Shown: in pieces, positions 24,542-33,659 of the stretch
Layout: every line of letters begins with the position of its first letter
Numbering within the stretch: the first letter of the stretch is position 1
NCBI GenBank assembly: GCA_030432295.1
Contig: JAUIHI010000005.1
Location: 124,001-188,000 of the forward strand
Direction: 5' to 3'
DNA: 64,000 bases
Source of the DNA: Anaerolineae bacterium
GTDB lineage: Bacteria; Chloroflexota; Anaerolineae; Caldilineales; Caldilineaceae
Program-made: the position numbers and the translations under genes
The notes under the pieces: model-generated
The model's input: only the letters and a program-made list of their open reading frames with translations
Databases searched by the model: none
Told to the model about the DNA's origin: nothing

Positions 24542-27500
24542 GCTCGTCCATATCTCCCGGTTGAACGTCACATTCTCCAAAAACGACCTACGCAGCATGG
24601 GGTTGGCAATCTTCTCCGCCTTCTCACGCAGTAAGCGACAGGCTGTTGTCTGGGCATTTTCTGCATCGGCCAAGCGACCGACCGATCCGAATACTTGGGC
24701 GCAGTGCCAGTAATCCCTATGGGGGAAATCGGGGCCGTCTCCAGCGCACGTTTCCAGCAGAGCAATAGCCTGCTCTGCAAAAACTATGGCCTCCGCGGGT
24801 CTGTCCAACGCCAATGCTGCTTGGGCCTGGGTGGCAAAATCGGCCGTAGCCATATAAGGCATACCGATTGCCGCGTAGAGGGCCTGTGCTTGCTGGGCTT
24901 CGTCGATCGCCTGGCTATATTTCTGCTGTACCATCCGCAATATTGCCAGATCGCTATGGCAGATCGCCTCCAACTGACGATCCTGCCTATGCATTGCAAA
25001 TTCCAGACTGGCGGCAAAGGCATTCTCTGCGCCTTTCCAATCGCCTGTATCCCGTAAAACTTGTCCCAAATTGGCTTGAATATATGCAGCGCCTACTTCT
25101 GCATTGATTTCAGTTACAATCGCCAAAGCCGCAGTCATCGCCCGCAACGCTTCTTCATAGTTCCCTACAAGCATCTTTACAATCCCAATCTCATTCCACG
25201 CAATCGCTTCCCACCACTGGTTTCCCAGGGCCTGCTGAATGAGCAATGCTTCTTGGAACAAAGCCAAGGCTCTGTCATGCTGATTCAATCTGCGGGAAGT
25301 TTGGCCCAAAGCTAGCAGGCTGGAACCTTCCCCAGCCCGATCGCCGATGGCCTGCCGAATCCCCAATGCCTGACGGTTTAAGGATAGTGCTTCGGACAAA
25401 TCGCTCCGATGGATTTCAGCAATGCTCGCCAGCGCGGCCAGCACCTTCGCTTCCTCTGGCCGGTTTTCCAACTGCCGGGCCAGGGCCAACGCCCGCTCCA
25501 ATTCCGCCTGGGCCTGGGCAAACTTCCCCTGCTGGCGGTGCAGAATCCCCAGCCCGTAGCGGATTTCCCCTTCTTCCGCGGCCCAATCAGGTGAATCGGC
25601 CAACAGCGCCAACGCCTCTTCGTAGACCGCGGCGGACTCAGTGTAGTTGCCCTGCCGCCAGTGGATCAGCCCGGTGCGCCCCAATACCCGAATCAATCCC
25701 CGGCTGTCGGCTGTGTCGCGTGTGCTGGCCGCGGCGGCATCCATCGCAGCCAGGGCAGCCGGATAGTCGCTCATCGCCTCGTGGAATTGTCCCCAGAGCA
25801 GTTGCACCTCCAGAGGCGGCGCGCCTGCCAGACCGTCCAGCCGATCCAGCGCTGCCTGTTCATCTTCTCGGCGGCCCAAAATGTGCAGGAGATCGACTTT
25901 GGCTGTCTGCCGCTCCCAACTGCTGGAAAGGGCCAACGCCCGCTCCACATAGCCCAGCGCGGTCTCATTGGCATATTCTCGTCTGGCTCGTCTACCCGCC
26001 GCGTCCAGATAGTGCAGGGTTTTGTCTCGCACAAAAGGCAGGTTGAGATCGCCGTGACGATAGTGAAAGGCCAGCCGCTCGATGGCCTGGGGATCGGTAC
26101 TTTCCAACTGCTGGGCGACACTTGTATGCACCTCCCGCTGTTGGCTTTCCAGCAGGGTTTTGTAGACGACTTCCTGGGTGATATTGTGCTTGAAAATATA
26201 GGTGACGTGGGGTTGGGGCCGTTCCAGCCGGGCAAAATCCCGGCGGCTGAGGGTCTCGATCTGTGCCAAGACCTGCTCTTGGGTGGGCACGGCGGGATGG
26301 ATAGCTGTCAAAAGGTCCAACTCGAAAACCCGGCCAATCACACTGGCATGCTTTAACGTCAGCTTCACATCTTCGGGCAGCCGATCCAGCCGGGAGAGGA
26401 CAACCCCGTGGATAGTGTCGGGCATACCCAGGCTGACCGCGGAAAGGGGTGCATCGGCCAGCAGCGTCCAGCGCCCATTCACCCGCTGCACACACCCGTC
26501 CGCCTGCAATTGGGCCAGCAGAGCGGGCGACAGACGCCATTTTTCGTCTGCCAGAACCAACAGCCCGGATTCGGCGAGGGCGTCCACCAACTCTTCGGTG
26601 AAGAAGGCGTTGCCCTGGGCCTGCACCTGAATCAGCGCCAGGGCCAGATCGTCCACAGGGCCACCCAGCCGGTTGCTGACCAGACCGGCGATCCCTTCTG
26701 GGGATAGTTCGGCCAGTTCTATGGCGGGGTGGTCGGCTCCGTTCAACAATTCGCCCAGGGCCAGCCCTGTACCTTCGGCGGTCAGTGGCCGGTGGACCAG
26801 TAGGAGCAGAATGTGTGATTCCCGAATCACCCGAGAAAGAGCCAGCACCAGTTGCCCCGATGCTTCGTCGATCCAATGAATATCTTCGATCAGTAGGAGC
26901 AGGGGGCGCTGTCTGGCCCGCAACTGGACAACTTCCAGGGCCAGGGCAATGAGCGCTTCCTGGCGCAATTGGGGTGTGAAGGCTGCGGTCGTCGGGTTGT
27001 CAGGAATAGGCAGACGCAACAGATCGCCCAGCAGGGGCAGACGTACCAGCCACTCCGGGTTCAGCCCACTGATTACTGCTGTCAGATGGGCCAACTGTTC
27101 ATCGACAGATCGCCCCTCCTGTCCGGCCAACCCCAACAGTTGGCGAGCAATCGCTCCCACAGATCCGTAGGCCACGCCCCGGTCTGTGCTCTGGCAACTG
27201 CCCACAGCCATCTGCACATCCTGGCGTTGTGCTTCTTCCAAAAAGACCGCGGCCAGATGGCTCTTGCCCACACCTGCCTCGCCTTGCACCCGGAGCAGCC
27301 CACCGCGACCGGCCAGGGCATCGGCCAGCACTTCGTGCATCCGCGCCAGTTCTTCGCTGCGACCTTCCAGTCGGCTGGGAAAGAGCAGCCGGTATTCGTC
27401 GCCCGAAAAGATGCGCTCTCCCTCGACGGCGAAAACGGCCAGGGGTTCGCTCTTGCCTTTGAAGCGCATGGCCCCCATTGCCCGCAACTGAAAACGCTCG

Positions 27501-28741
27501 TCGATCTGTTCGGCCACCCGCTGGCTGACCAGAACCTGTCCGGCGTCGGCTTTGGACATCAGCCGGGCGGCCAGATTTGTCTCGTCGCCCAACACGCCGT
27601 AGGTACGCCGGTTCACGCTTCCATAGGCCCCCACCCGCATCCGGCCCTGGCTGATGCCGATTGCCACCCGACTGATAAAAGGAAATATTTGGGGGGAGTG
27701 GCTCAATTCCAGGGCCGCCGAGACCGCCCGCTGCACGTCGTCGTCGTGGGCGATGGGCGCGCCAAAGGCAGCGTAGAGATAGCTGCCCTTGTCGCCGGTA
27801 GTCAGTTGTATGAGGTTTCCCTCCAGCCGGTCCACCACCTCCTGTACCCAGCGGATATAGCGGTCCAACTGCCCGCCAGCCTCCGGCACTTCCGCCTCCC
27901 GCGCGTGCGCCCCCTGCGCGCCTGTCTCTGAGTTGGCGTCGAAATCCAGCCCGTCAAATTTGAGAAAGAGCGCAGTCGCGGGTCGCAGCTCAGCCAGAAA
28001 GCGGCCCTGCTGATCCCGGATGCGTTCGTAGATCGCGGGCAACAGCCAGGGCCGGGTCACTTCGTCCGAGAGGGTGATACTGGCCTGGGGCATCTCCGGC
28101 GAGGGGGGATCAGCCAGCCCATCCACCCGAAAGAACCGACAGCCGCTGCGCTCGATCCATCCACCGGTCAACCGGCCCGCAATTTCCCGCGCGCTGGTGG
28201 CATCCATCAACACTTCGCCCTGTTCGGCTACACCCTCTGCACTCGCCATCCGCTCCAGCAGACCACCGGCCAGCACATCGAGCAGGCGGCTGGCCGGATT
28301 GCCCACCAGATAGCGCTGGACTGGCCCCACGGCCACGGCGATTTTGATCGCCAGCCGCACGGGTCCGCTGGGGTACTCCAAGCGGGCAAAGGCCGACATG
28401 GCCTGCTGAATTTCCAGCCCGGCCGCGCAGGCCCGCAGGCCACCAGAAGCCGTCCCGGTATCGTCGAACCAGCAGGTGATGGCGTCACCACTAAAGCCGA
28501 TGACCGCGCCGTCGTAGCGGTGGATGGGGGCAATGATAGCGTTGTAGACTTCGTTGAGTTGGCGGGTGAGTTCGTCCGCGCCCCGCCGGGGGCCAAAGGC
28601 CAGGGCCAGGGCTTCGGTGAGGGGGGTGAAACCGGAGATGTCGGCGAAGAGGGCTGCGCCGGTGGTCCGGGCTGGCAATTCAACGCCCGCGGCCAGTGCC
28701 CGGCGACGGTCTAAAGGGATGTAGGCGGCTGGATTTTCCAT
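24527..28741 (-). CDS. Double class III nucleotidyl cyclase domain / AAA ATPase / TPR regulator
   Basis: 1,404 residues, no membrane segment. Cyclase-like domain 1 at about 25-200 (LFADISGFTPLTE metal-binding Asp; GFSGDAITCWF). Domain 2 at about 250-440 (FLKFDGLDFD; GVLGDETNLAARLM). A P-loop ATPase follows (LLRVQGEAGVGKSHLAAVF, about 490-508; LLLLIEDIHWIDEASGQLVLALS Walker B), then a C-terminal run of TPR repeats from about 900 (for example GLIHWRQGNYTESAAVYEEALALL). This resembles signal-dependent cyclase/ATPase proteins of Chloroflexota, actinobacteria and cyanobacteria. Whether cAMP is made is unproven. The ATG is only six bases after a TATAAT, so the mRNA may be leaderless. Confidence 0.85.
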   Translation of the reverse strand: MENPAAYIPLDRRRALAAGVELPARTTGAALFADISGFTPLTEALALAFGPRRGADELTRQLNEVYNAIIAPIHRYDGAVIGFSGDAITCWFDDTGTASGGLRACAAGLEIQQAMSAFARLEYPSGPVRLAIKIAVAVGPVQRYLVGNPASRLLDVLAGGLLERMASAEGVAEQGEVLMDATSAREIAGRLTGGWIERSGCRFFRVDGLADPPSPEMPQASITLSDEVTRPWLLPAIYERIRDQQGRFLAELRPATALFLKFDGLDFDANSETGAQGAHAREAEVPEAGGQLDRYIRWVQEVVDRLEGNLIQLTTGDKGSYLYAAFGAPIAHDDDVQRAVSAALELSHSPQIFPFISRVAIGISQGRMRVGAYGSVNRRTYGVLGDETNLAARLMSKADAGQVLVSQRVAEQIDERFQLRAMGAMRFKGKSEPLAVFAVEGERIFSGDEYRLLFPSRLEGRSEELARMHEVLADALAGRGGLLRVQGEAGVGKSHLAAVFLEEAQRQDVQMAVGSCQSTDRGVAYGSVGAIARQLLGLAGQEGRSVDEQLAHLTAVISGLNPEWLVRLPLLGDLLRLPIPDNPTTAAFTPQLRQEALIALALEVVQLRARQRPLLLLIEDIHWIDEASGQLVLALSRVIRESHILLLLVHRPLTAEGTGLALGELLNGADHPAIELAELSPEGIAGLVSNRLGGPVDDLALALIQVQAQGNAFFTEELVDALAESGLLVLADEKWRLSPALLAQLQADGCVQRVNGRWTLLADAPLSAVSLGMPDTIHGVVLSRLDRLPEDVKLTLKHASVIGRVFELDLLTAIHPAVPTQEQVLAQIETLSRRDFARLERPQPHVTYIFKHNITQEVVYKTLLESQQREVHTSVAQQLESTDPQAIERLAFHYRHGDLNLPFVRDKTLHYLDAAGRRARREYANETALGYVERALALSSSWERQTAKVDLLHILGRREDEQAALDRLDGLAGAPPLEVQLLWGQFHEAMSDYPAALAAMDAAAASTRDTADSRGLIRVLGRTGLIHWRQGNYTESAAVYEEALALLADSPDWAAEEGEIRYGLGILHRQQGKFAQAQAELERALALARQLENRPEEAKVLAALASIAEIHRSDLSEALSLNRQALGIRQAIGDRAGEGSSLLALGQTSRRLNQHDRALALFQEALLIQQALGNQWWEAIAWNEIGIVKMLVGNYEEALRAMTAALAIVTEINAEVGAAYIQANLGQVLRDTGDWKGAENAFAASLEFAMHRQDRQLEAICHSDLAILRMVQQKYSQAIDEAQQAQALYAAIGMPYMATADFATQAQAALALDRPAEAIVFAEQAIALLETCAGDGPDFPHRDYWHCAQVFGSVGRLADAENAQTTACRLLREKAEKIANPMLRRSFLENVTFNREIWTSNASC

Positions 28742-28747
28742 ACGCCT

Positions 28748-28753
28748 ATTATA
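28748..28753 (-). promoter_or_regulatory. -10 element giving a probable leaderless cyclase mRNA
   Basis: TATAAT on the minus strand at 28753-28748; the ATG begins six bases later at 28741, the usual -10 to +1 distance. No ribosome-binding site is present. Confidence 0.55.
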
Positions 28754-28847
28754 GCGGAGGGGAGGGGATTGGGGAAAGGAGATTGGGGAAAGGGGATTGG
28801 GGATTAGACGAAATCTTCCCAGTCTCCAGTCCCCGCTCCCCGGTCTC

Positions 28848-29627
28848 CTATTGCGCTGTCGCCACGAAATCGAATTGTAGCTGGACTTCGTTGGTCACAT
28901 TGGCTACGCTGGGCACGCTGGGAATGGTGAGTTCGTAGTTCTCACGCAGAACTTGGGTCTCACCGCTGATGTGCAGTTCGCTTTCCGAGACGACCTGAAC
29001 TTCAATCGCAAAGGTCTCGGATCGGGTGATCTCCCGGATGGTCAGATCGCCGGTGACTTGCAGGGAGAGAGTGTCACCCACCGCGACAGATGCGGGCACG
29101 CCGTCGATGGCTGTGGGGGTGAATGTGATGGTGGAATAGCTGCTGCTCTGCAAGATAAAGCGCTGGATCGCGCTGTTGCGCCGGTCGCTGTCGGTGACGA
29201 AATCGTTGGCACCGATGGTAATGGGGCCAATCGCCACACTGCCCGGCTCGCCGGGGTTGACCGTAACGTCGCCGCTGACTGTGCTGTTGACACCCACCAC
29301 AGTTTTTGGGTTCCCCAGCAACTCTTCGTCGATGACAAAGCGGGCCTCGGATTGGGCCGGGTCTATGGCAAAGGTGATGGGTTCACTGGCTGTTTCCGGC
29401 GCTTCGGCTGCGGGCGCTTCAGTCGCGGGTGCTTCAGCCGCTGGTGCTTCTGTGGCTTCGGCGACCGGGGCCGGTGTTGGCTCGGCATCTGCCTGGGTGG
29501 CTGTCGGCTGGACTACGGCTATTGCTGTGGGGGTGGCTGTCGGCGTGCTGGAAGAGGAGCAGGCAGCCAGAGCCAGCATCAGCAAAAGAAAGGTTGTAAT
29601 GAGCAGAGAACGGGAACGAAAACGCAT
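28848..29627 (-). CDS. YceI-family lipoprotein
   Basis: 259 residues from the ATG at 29627, which has AAGGAG six bases upstream. The signal peptide ends LALAAC, a lipobox with Cys at about 22. A linker with repeated Ala-Pro-Glu units (about 45-85) follows, then the YceI beta-barrel: TFAIDPAQSEARFVIDEEL, VGVNSTVSGDVTVNPGE, ITIGANDFVTDSDRRNSAIQRFILQSSSYSTITFTPT and the C-terminal ITRSETFAIEVQVVSESELHISG. YceI proteins bind isoprenoid-like lipids outside the cytoplasm and often link to stress or electron transport; the ligand here is unknown. It is transcribed alone. Confidence 0.85.
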   Translation of the reverse strand: MRFRSRSLLITTFLLLMLALAACSSSSTPTATPTAIAVVQPTATQADAEPTPAPVAEATEAPAAEAPATEAPAAEAPETASEPITFAIDPAQSEARFVIDEELLGNPKTVVGVNSTVSGDVTVNPGEPGSVAIGPITIGANDFVTDSDRRNSAIQRFILQSSSYSTITFTPTAIDGVPASVAVGDTLSLQVTGDLTIREITRSETFAIEVQVVSESELHISGETQVLRENYELTIPSVPSVANVTNEVQLQFDFVATAQ

Positions 29628-29848
29628 GGACATCTCCTTGAATCGGTAATTTTGGCAGAATGGGTGAAAGTGTACCCGAAGGCTCCGTCCAGGACAAAGC
29701 CAGAACAATCTCGGATAGGATAGCAGCCAATTCTGGAGGAATTGTGGAGATGTGATTTGGGGATGGTAAACAAGCGCTTTCCCGGCGGGGTGCCCAGTTC
29801 AGGGGCGATTGTCGGTTGTGTCTGTCTGTGGTTGTTTTGCGCTGGCTT

Positions 29849-31645
29849 CTAATGCTCGCCCCGGGCCTGGGCCTGGACCAGCGCGGTGTAATAGCCGTCA
29901 GGGTTCTGCATCAGCGTTTCGTGGGTTCCCAGTTCGACCACCCGTCCCTGCTTCAGCACGACAATCTGGTCGGCCTTGCGGATGGTGGATAGGCGGTGGG
30001 CGATGACGATGGCCGTGCGGTTCGCCATCAGTCGGGTGAAGGCTTCCTGGATCAGCGCTTCGGTCTCCGTATCCACGGCAGATGTGGCTTCGTCCAGGAC
30101 GAGGATGCGGGGATCGGCCAGGATAGCCCGTGCGATGGAGAGCAACTGGCGTTGGCCGATGCTGAACTGCGCGCCCCGCTCGCTGGCGACTGTGTTGTAG
30201 CCGTCGCTCAGTTTCATAATAAAGTCGTGACAGTTGGCGAGCTTGGCCGCGGCCATAACCTCCTCGTCCGTGGCATCGGGACGACCGTAGCGGATGTTGT
30301 GGGCCACCGTATCGGTGAAGATAAATGGCTCTTGCAGCACAACGCCGATCTGATCCCGCAGAGAGCGCTGGGTGACTGTGCGCAGGTCGTAGCCGTCCAC
30401 CGTAATCTGCCCGCCGATCACATCGTAGAAGCGGCAGAGCAGAGAGGCAATCGTCGTCTTGCCGCTGCCCGTCTGCCCCACCAGCGCCACCAGTTGCCCC
30501 GGTTCAATCGTCAGATTCACATCCCGCAGCACCCGTTTTGTCTCGTCGTAGCCAAAGTCCACGTGCTCGAAGACCACCCGCCCGCTGATCCGGGGCAGGT
30601 CCACCGCGTCGGGTCCGTCCTGCACCGTCTGGCGGGCGTCCAGCAGTTGAAAGACCTTCCCCGCCGAGGCCAGAGTCGCCTGCATCACCACATACAGATT
30701 GGTCAGGGTGCTGATCGGCCCCCACAGATTGTTGATGTAGGCGGTGAAAGCCACCAGTGTGCCCACCGTCAGCGCGTCGCCGCCCAGCCCCAACTGATTG
30801 GCCGCCACAAAAAGCACAATCACCAGCGCCGCACTGCGGGTGATCTCCACCAGAGGAGAGAACCAGGCCTGGAGGCGGATGACCGCCATCCATTCGGTCA
30901 CCACCCGATCGTTGGCTTGGTGGAACTGGCCCAGATTGAACTCTTCCCGCACAAAAGCCTGAATCACCCGCATCCCCGCGATATTCTCGGCCAGGAAGAT
31001 ATTGAAGCGGGTCATATTTTCCCGCACCCGGTCCCAGCCGTTGTAGAGGCGGGGGCGCATATACAGGCCAATGATTGTCAGAATCGGCAGCATAAAGAGC
31101 GCAATGAGGGTCAACACCGGGTTGATGGCGAACATCAATGCGATGACGATAATTCCCGACATCACATCGTTGACCACATTCGCCAACTGGTTGGTCAGGA
31201 AGTCGTTGACAGTATTGGCATCGCCGATGAAGCGGGTCATCGTCTTACCCACCGGCTCCCGCTCGTGGAAGGTGAAGGAGAGATTGACTACGTGCTCAAA
31301 AAGCTGGTGGCGCAGGTCCACCAGAATGCTCAGGCTGACCCGCTGGATCAGCAGGGAACGGGCCAGCACACCCACCCAGACGAGCGAGTGGGCCACCGCG
31401 GCCAGGGCCAGCAGAGGCAGAAAGCCCTCCCGTTTGCCCACAGCGATATGCTCATCGATGAGAATCCGGTCGATGTACGGGTAGAACTGGGAGATCGTCA
31501 CGCAGATGGCGTAGATGGAGAGGGTGATTGCCATCCGTCGCCGGTAGGGGCGCAGGTAGCCGAAGAGACGGCGCAACGTCGTGCCCATTGGCGGCGGCGT
31601 GTCGATGTCGCGCATGACGATTGGTTTGACTAGGCTGCGTAGCAT
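29849..31645 (-). CDS. Heterodimeric ABC exporter subunit A (membrane domain plus ATPase)
   Basis: 598 residues: six membrane helices (about 30-330) then an ATPase domain with Walker A VGQTGSGKTT, Q-loop LQEPF, Walker B ILVLDEATSAVD with the catalytic Glu and the H-switch IAHRLS. The signature loop is FSIGQRQ rather than LSGGQ, which is degenerate. The partner is the next gene upstream on this strand, 90 bases away; together they form an exporter of the MsbA/LmrA-like (TM287/288) type for lipids, peptides or drugs. The ATP site using this subunit's Walker motifs would be the active one. Confidence 0.88.
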   Translation of the reverse strand: MLRSLVKPIVMRDIDTPPPMGTTLRRLFGYLRPYRRRMAITLSIYAICVTISQFYPYIDRILIDEHIAVGKREGFLPLLALAAVAHSLVWVGVLARSLLIQRVSLSILVDLRHQLFEHVVNLSFTFHEREPVGKTMTRFIGDANTVNDFLTNQLANVVNDVMSGIIVIALMFAINPVLTLIALFMLPILTIIGLYMRPRLYNGWDRVRENMTRFNIFLAENIAGMRVIQAFVREEFNLGQFHQANDRVVTEWMAVIRLQAWFSPLVEITRSAALVIVLFVAANQLGLGGDALTVGTLVAFTAYINNLWGPISTLTNLYVVMQATLASAGKVFQLLDARQTVQDGPDAVDLPRISGRVVFEHVDFGYDETKRVLRDVNLTIEPGQLVALVGQTGSGKTTIASLLCRFYDVIGGQITVDGYDLRTVTQRSLRDQIGVVLQEPFIFTDTVAHNIRYGRPDATDEEVMAAAKLANCHDFIMKLSDGYNTVASERGAQFSIGQRQLLSIARAILADPRILVLDEATSAVDTETEALIQEAFTRLMANRTAIVIAHRLSTIRKADQIVVLKQGRVVELGTHETLMQNPDGYYTALVQAQARGEH

Positions 31646-31667
31646 TTAGGAAATTCCGCTTCTCTTC

Positions 31668-31720
31668 AACGCAAAGATGCGGCGCTCCCCTTCGCGCCTC
31701 TGCATCTTTGCGTCTTGCAT
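31668..31720. repeat. Inverted repeat, AAGACGCAAAG type
   Basis: AACGCAAAGATGC near 31668-31680 pairs with GCATCTTTGCGTCTT near 31702-31716. It is related to the ACCACAAAGACAC repeats at 37079, 41401 and 47842 and sits between the two ABC genes. Confidence 0.5.
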
Positions 31721-31735
31721 TGAAAATTGTTCTCT

Positions 31736-33517
31736 CTATACTTTCACACCGTCTATCGTCGGTGCGGTCCCCAGAATATCTGTCACCGACTCTTCCGCGT
31801 TCATCTGCTGCATCTCCAGTACGTGGGCGTAGTAGCCGTTGGCCGCGGACAATTCGTCGTGGCTGCCGATCTCCACAATCTCCCCGTCGCGCAGGACGAC
31901 GATGCGGTCGGCCCGCTGGGCCGTGGCCAGCCGGTGAGCCACGAGGATCGTCGTGCGTCCCTGCATCACTTCGCTGATGGCGGATTGGAGCAGCCGTTCG
32001 GTCTGGGAATCCACCGCGGACATAGAATCGTCCAGAATCAGAATGCGTGGGTCCAGGAGCATCGCGCGGGCAATCGCCACCCGCTGGCGCTGGCCGCCGG
32101 AAAGCCCCACGCCCCGTTCGCCGATGTGGGTGTTGTAGCCTTCGGGGAGTTCGCTGATAAAGTCGTGGGCCTGGGCCAGCCGGGCCACCCGTTCGATTTC
32201 GGCCTGGGTGGCGTCCGGGCGGCCAAAGGCGATATTTTCCCCAATTGTAGCGCTGAAAAGAAGGGTGTCCTGGGAGACCATTCCAATCTGACGGCGCAGC
32301 CCCTGCAGGTCCATCTCCCGCACATCGATGCCGTCGATCAGCACCTGTCCGCTGGTCGGGTCGTAGAAGCGACCAATCAGGTGGATGAGTGTGCTCTTGC
32401 CGCTGCCGGTGGCGCCGACCACCGCCAGGGAGGAACCCGCGGGGATGCGAAGATTCACATCCTTCAGCGTTTTGGCAATGGAAGTGGGATAGCTGAAATT
32501 GACATTGCGGTATTCGATTTCGCCCTGAATGGGGTGGACCTGCGCCGGTCCAGAACCTTCCGGAGAGTGGATCGCCACCTCTTCGTCCATCAGTTCAAAG
32601 ATGCGCACCGCGGCGGTGGCGGTCTGGCTGAAGCTGTTGAGTTGGGTCCCCAGCGCGTTGACCGCACCCATCAGCAGCAGGCTGAGGCTGAGGATAGCCA
32701 CCAGCGTGCCCAGGGTGATCTCCCCGTCCATCACCTGATAGCCGCCCACCAACAGCAGTCCCAACTGCATAAAACGGGGCAGGCTGCCGATGAGCGCCCA
32801 ACGTTTGGACCAGGCGTCGCTGATGCCCAGGCTGCCCATACGTACGGCCTGCTGCACCTCTTCAAATTTGCCCCGGGCCTGGTCTTCCTGGGCAAAGGCT
32901 TTGACGACTTTGATGCCGCTTAAGCTGTCCTGCAGCGTGGCCGACATCTGGGCAATGCGTTCGTGCTGCTGCTGCCAGGGCTTGGTGAGCACCTGATGCG
33001 CATAGTACATCCCCACGCCGGAGATGAGCACGGGAATAATCGCAATGGCGGCGAGTAATGGGTCCTGCTGAAAGAAGACGATACCGGAGAGGATAATTGT
33101 GAAGACGTGGCTGGTAGATTCGACCAGAATCTGGGAGAGGAAGATGCGGGTGCTTTCCACATCGCTGCTCACCCGGCTCATCAGCCGCCCGGTCTGCTCC
33201 TTGTCGTAGAAGCTGTAGGGCAGGGCCAGAAGCTTGCGGTAGAGCGCGGCCCGCACATCGGTCATCACCAACTGGCCCAACCGGTTCTGGCCGTAGGAAT
33301 AGAACCAGGTGGACGCGGCCCGCCCGCCCGTCACCAATAGCAGTAGCCCCAAATAGGGCAGGAGAAGGTGGAGTTGCTTCTGGTCGATCACCTGATCCAC
33401 AATGGCTTTGATGACCAAAGGGGCTACGGTGAGCATAGCCGACAAAAAGATGTTGACTGCCATCAGGACAATCAGCAGCTTGCCGTGAGGCTTAAGAAAT
33501 CCAAAGAGCCTGCGCAT
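31736..33517 (-). CDS. Heterodimeric ABC exporter subunit B (membrane domain plus ATPase)
   Basis: 593 residues: six membrane helices (about 15-300) and an ATPase with Walker A VGATGSGKST, Q-loop VSQDT, canonical LSGGQRQ signature and H-switch VAHRLA. Walker B reads ILILDDSMSAVD, so the catalytic glutamate is replaced by Asp, the hallmark of the non-hydrolysing site in heterodimeric exporters. This complements the degenerate signature of the partner. It is the first gene of the pair. Confidence 0.88.
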   Translation of the reverse strand: MRRLFGFLKPHGKLLIVLMAVNIFLSAMLTVAPLVIKAIVDQVIDQKQLHLLLPYLGLLLLVTGGRAASTWFYSYGQNRLGQLVMTDVRAALYRKLLALPYSFYDKEQTGRLMSRVSSDVESTRIFLSQILVESTSHVFTIILSGIVFFQQDPLLAAIAIIPVLISGVGMYYAHQVLTKPWQQQHERIAQMSATLQDSLSGIKVVKAFAQEDQARGKFEEVQQAVRMGSLGISDAWSKRWALIGSLPRFMQLGLLLVGGYQVMDGEITLGTLVAILSLSLLLMGAVNALGTQLNSFSQTATAAVRIFELMDEEVAIHSPEGSGPAQVHPIQGEIEYRNVNFSYPTSIAKTLKDVNLRIPAGSSLAVVGATGSGKSTLIHLIGRFYDPTSGQVLIDGIDVREMDLQGLRRQIGMVSQDTLLFSATIGENIAFGRPDATQAEIERVARLAQAHDFISELPEGYNTHIGERGVGLSGGQRQRVAIARAMLLDPRILILDDSMSAVDSQTERLLQSAISEVMQGRTTILVAHRLATAQRADRIVVLRDGEIVEIGSHDELSAANGYYAHVLEMQQMNAEESVTDILGTAPTIDGVKV

Positions 33518-33659
33518 GGATCAGGACCATTCGTCTGGGGGAGTCGATGTCGTCGCCGTTGCGCAGATGATCATACTCCCAGATGGGCAAAGAGGCAAGT
33601 CCTATTCCAGCAGTGATTCCAGTGTGCTGTACGTCATTTGAATAGCGCGAAGAATAGGT

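Noticed and set aside
29996-31633. 545-codon plus-strand frame opposite an ABC exporter.
   Set aside because: Shadow of the exporter gene; His/Gln-rich composition, no domain.
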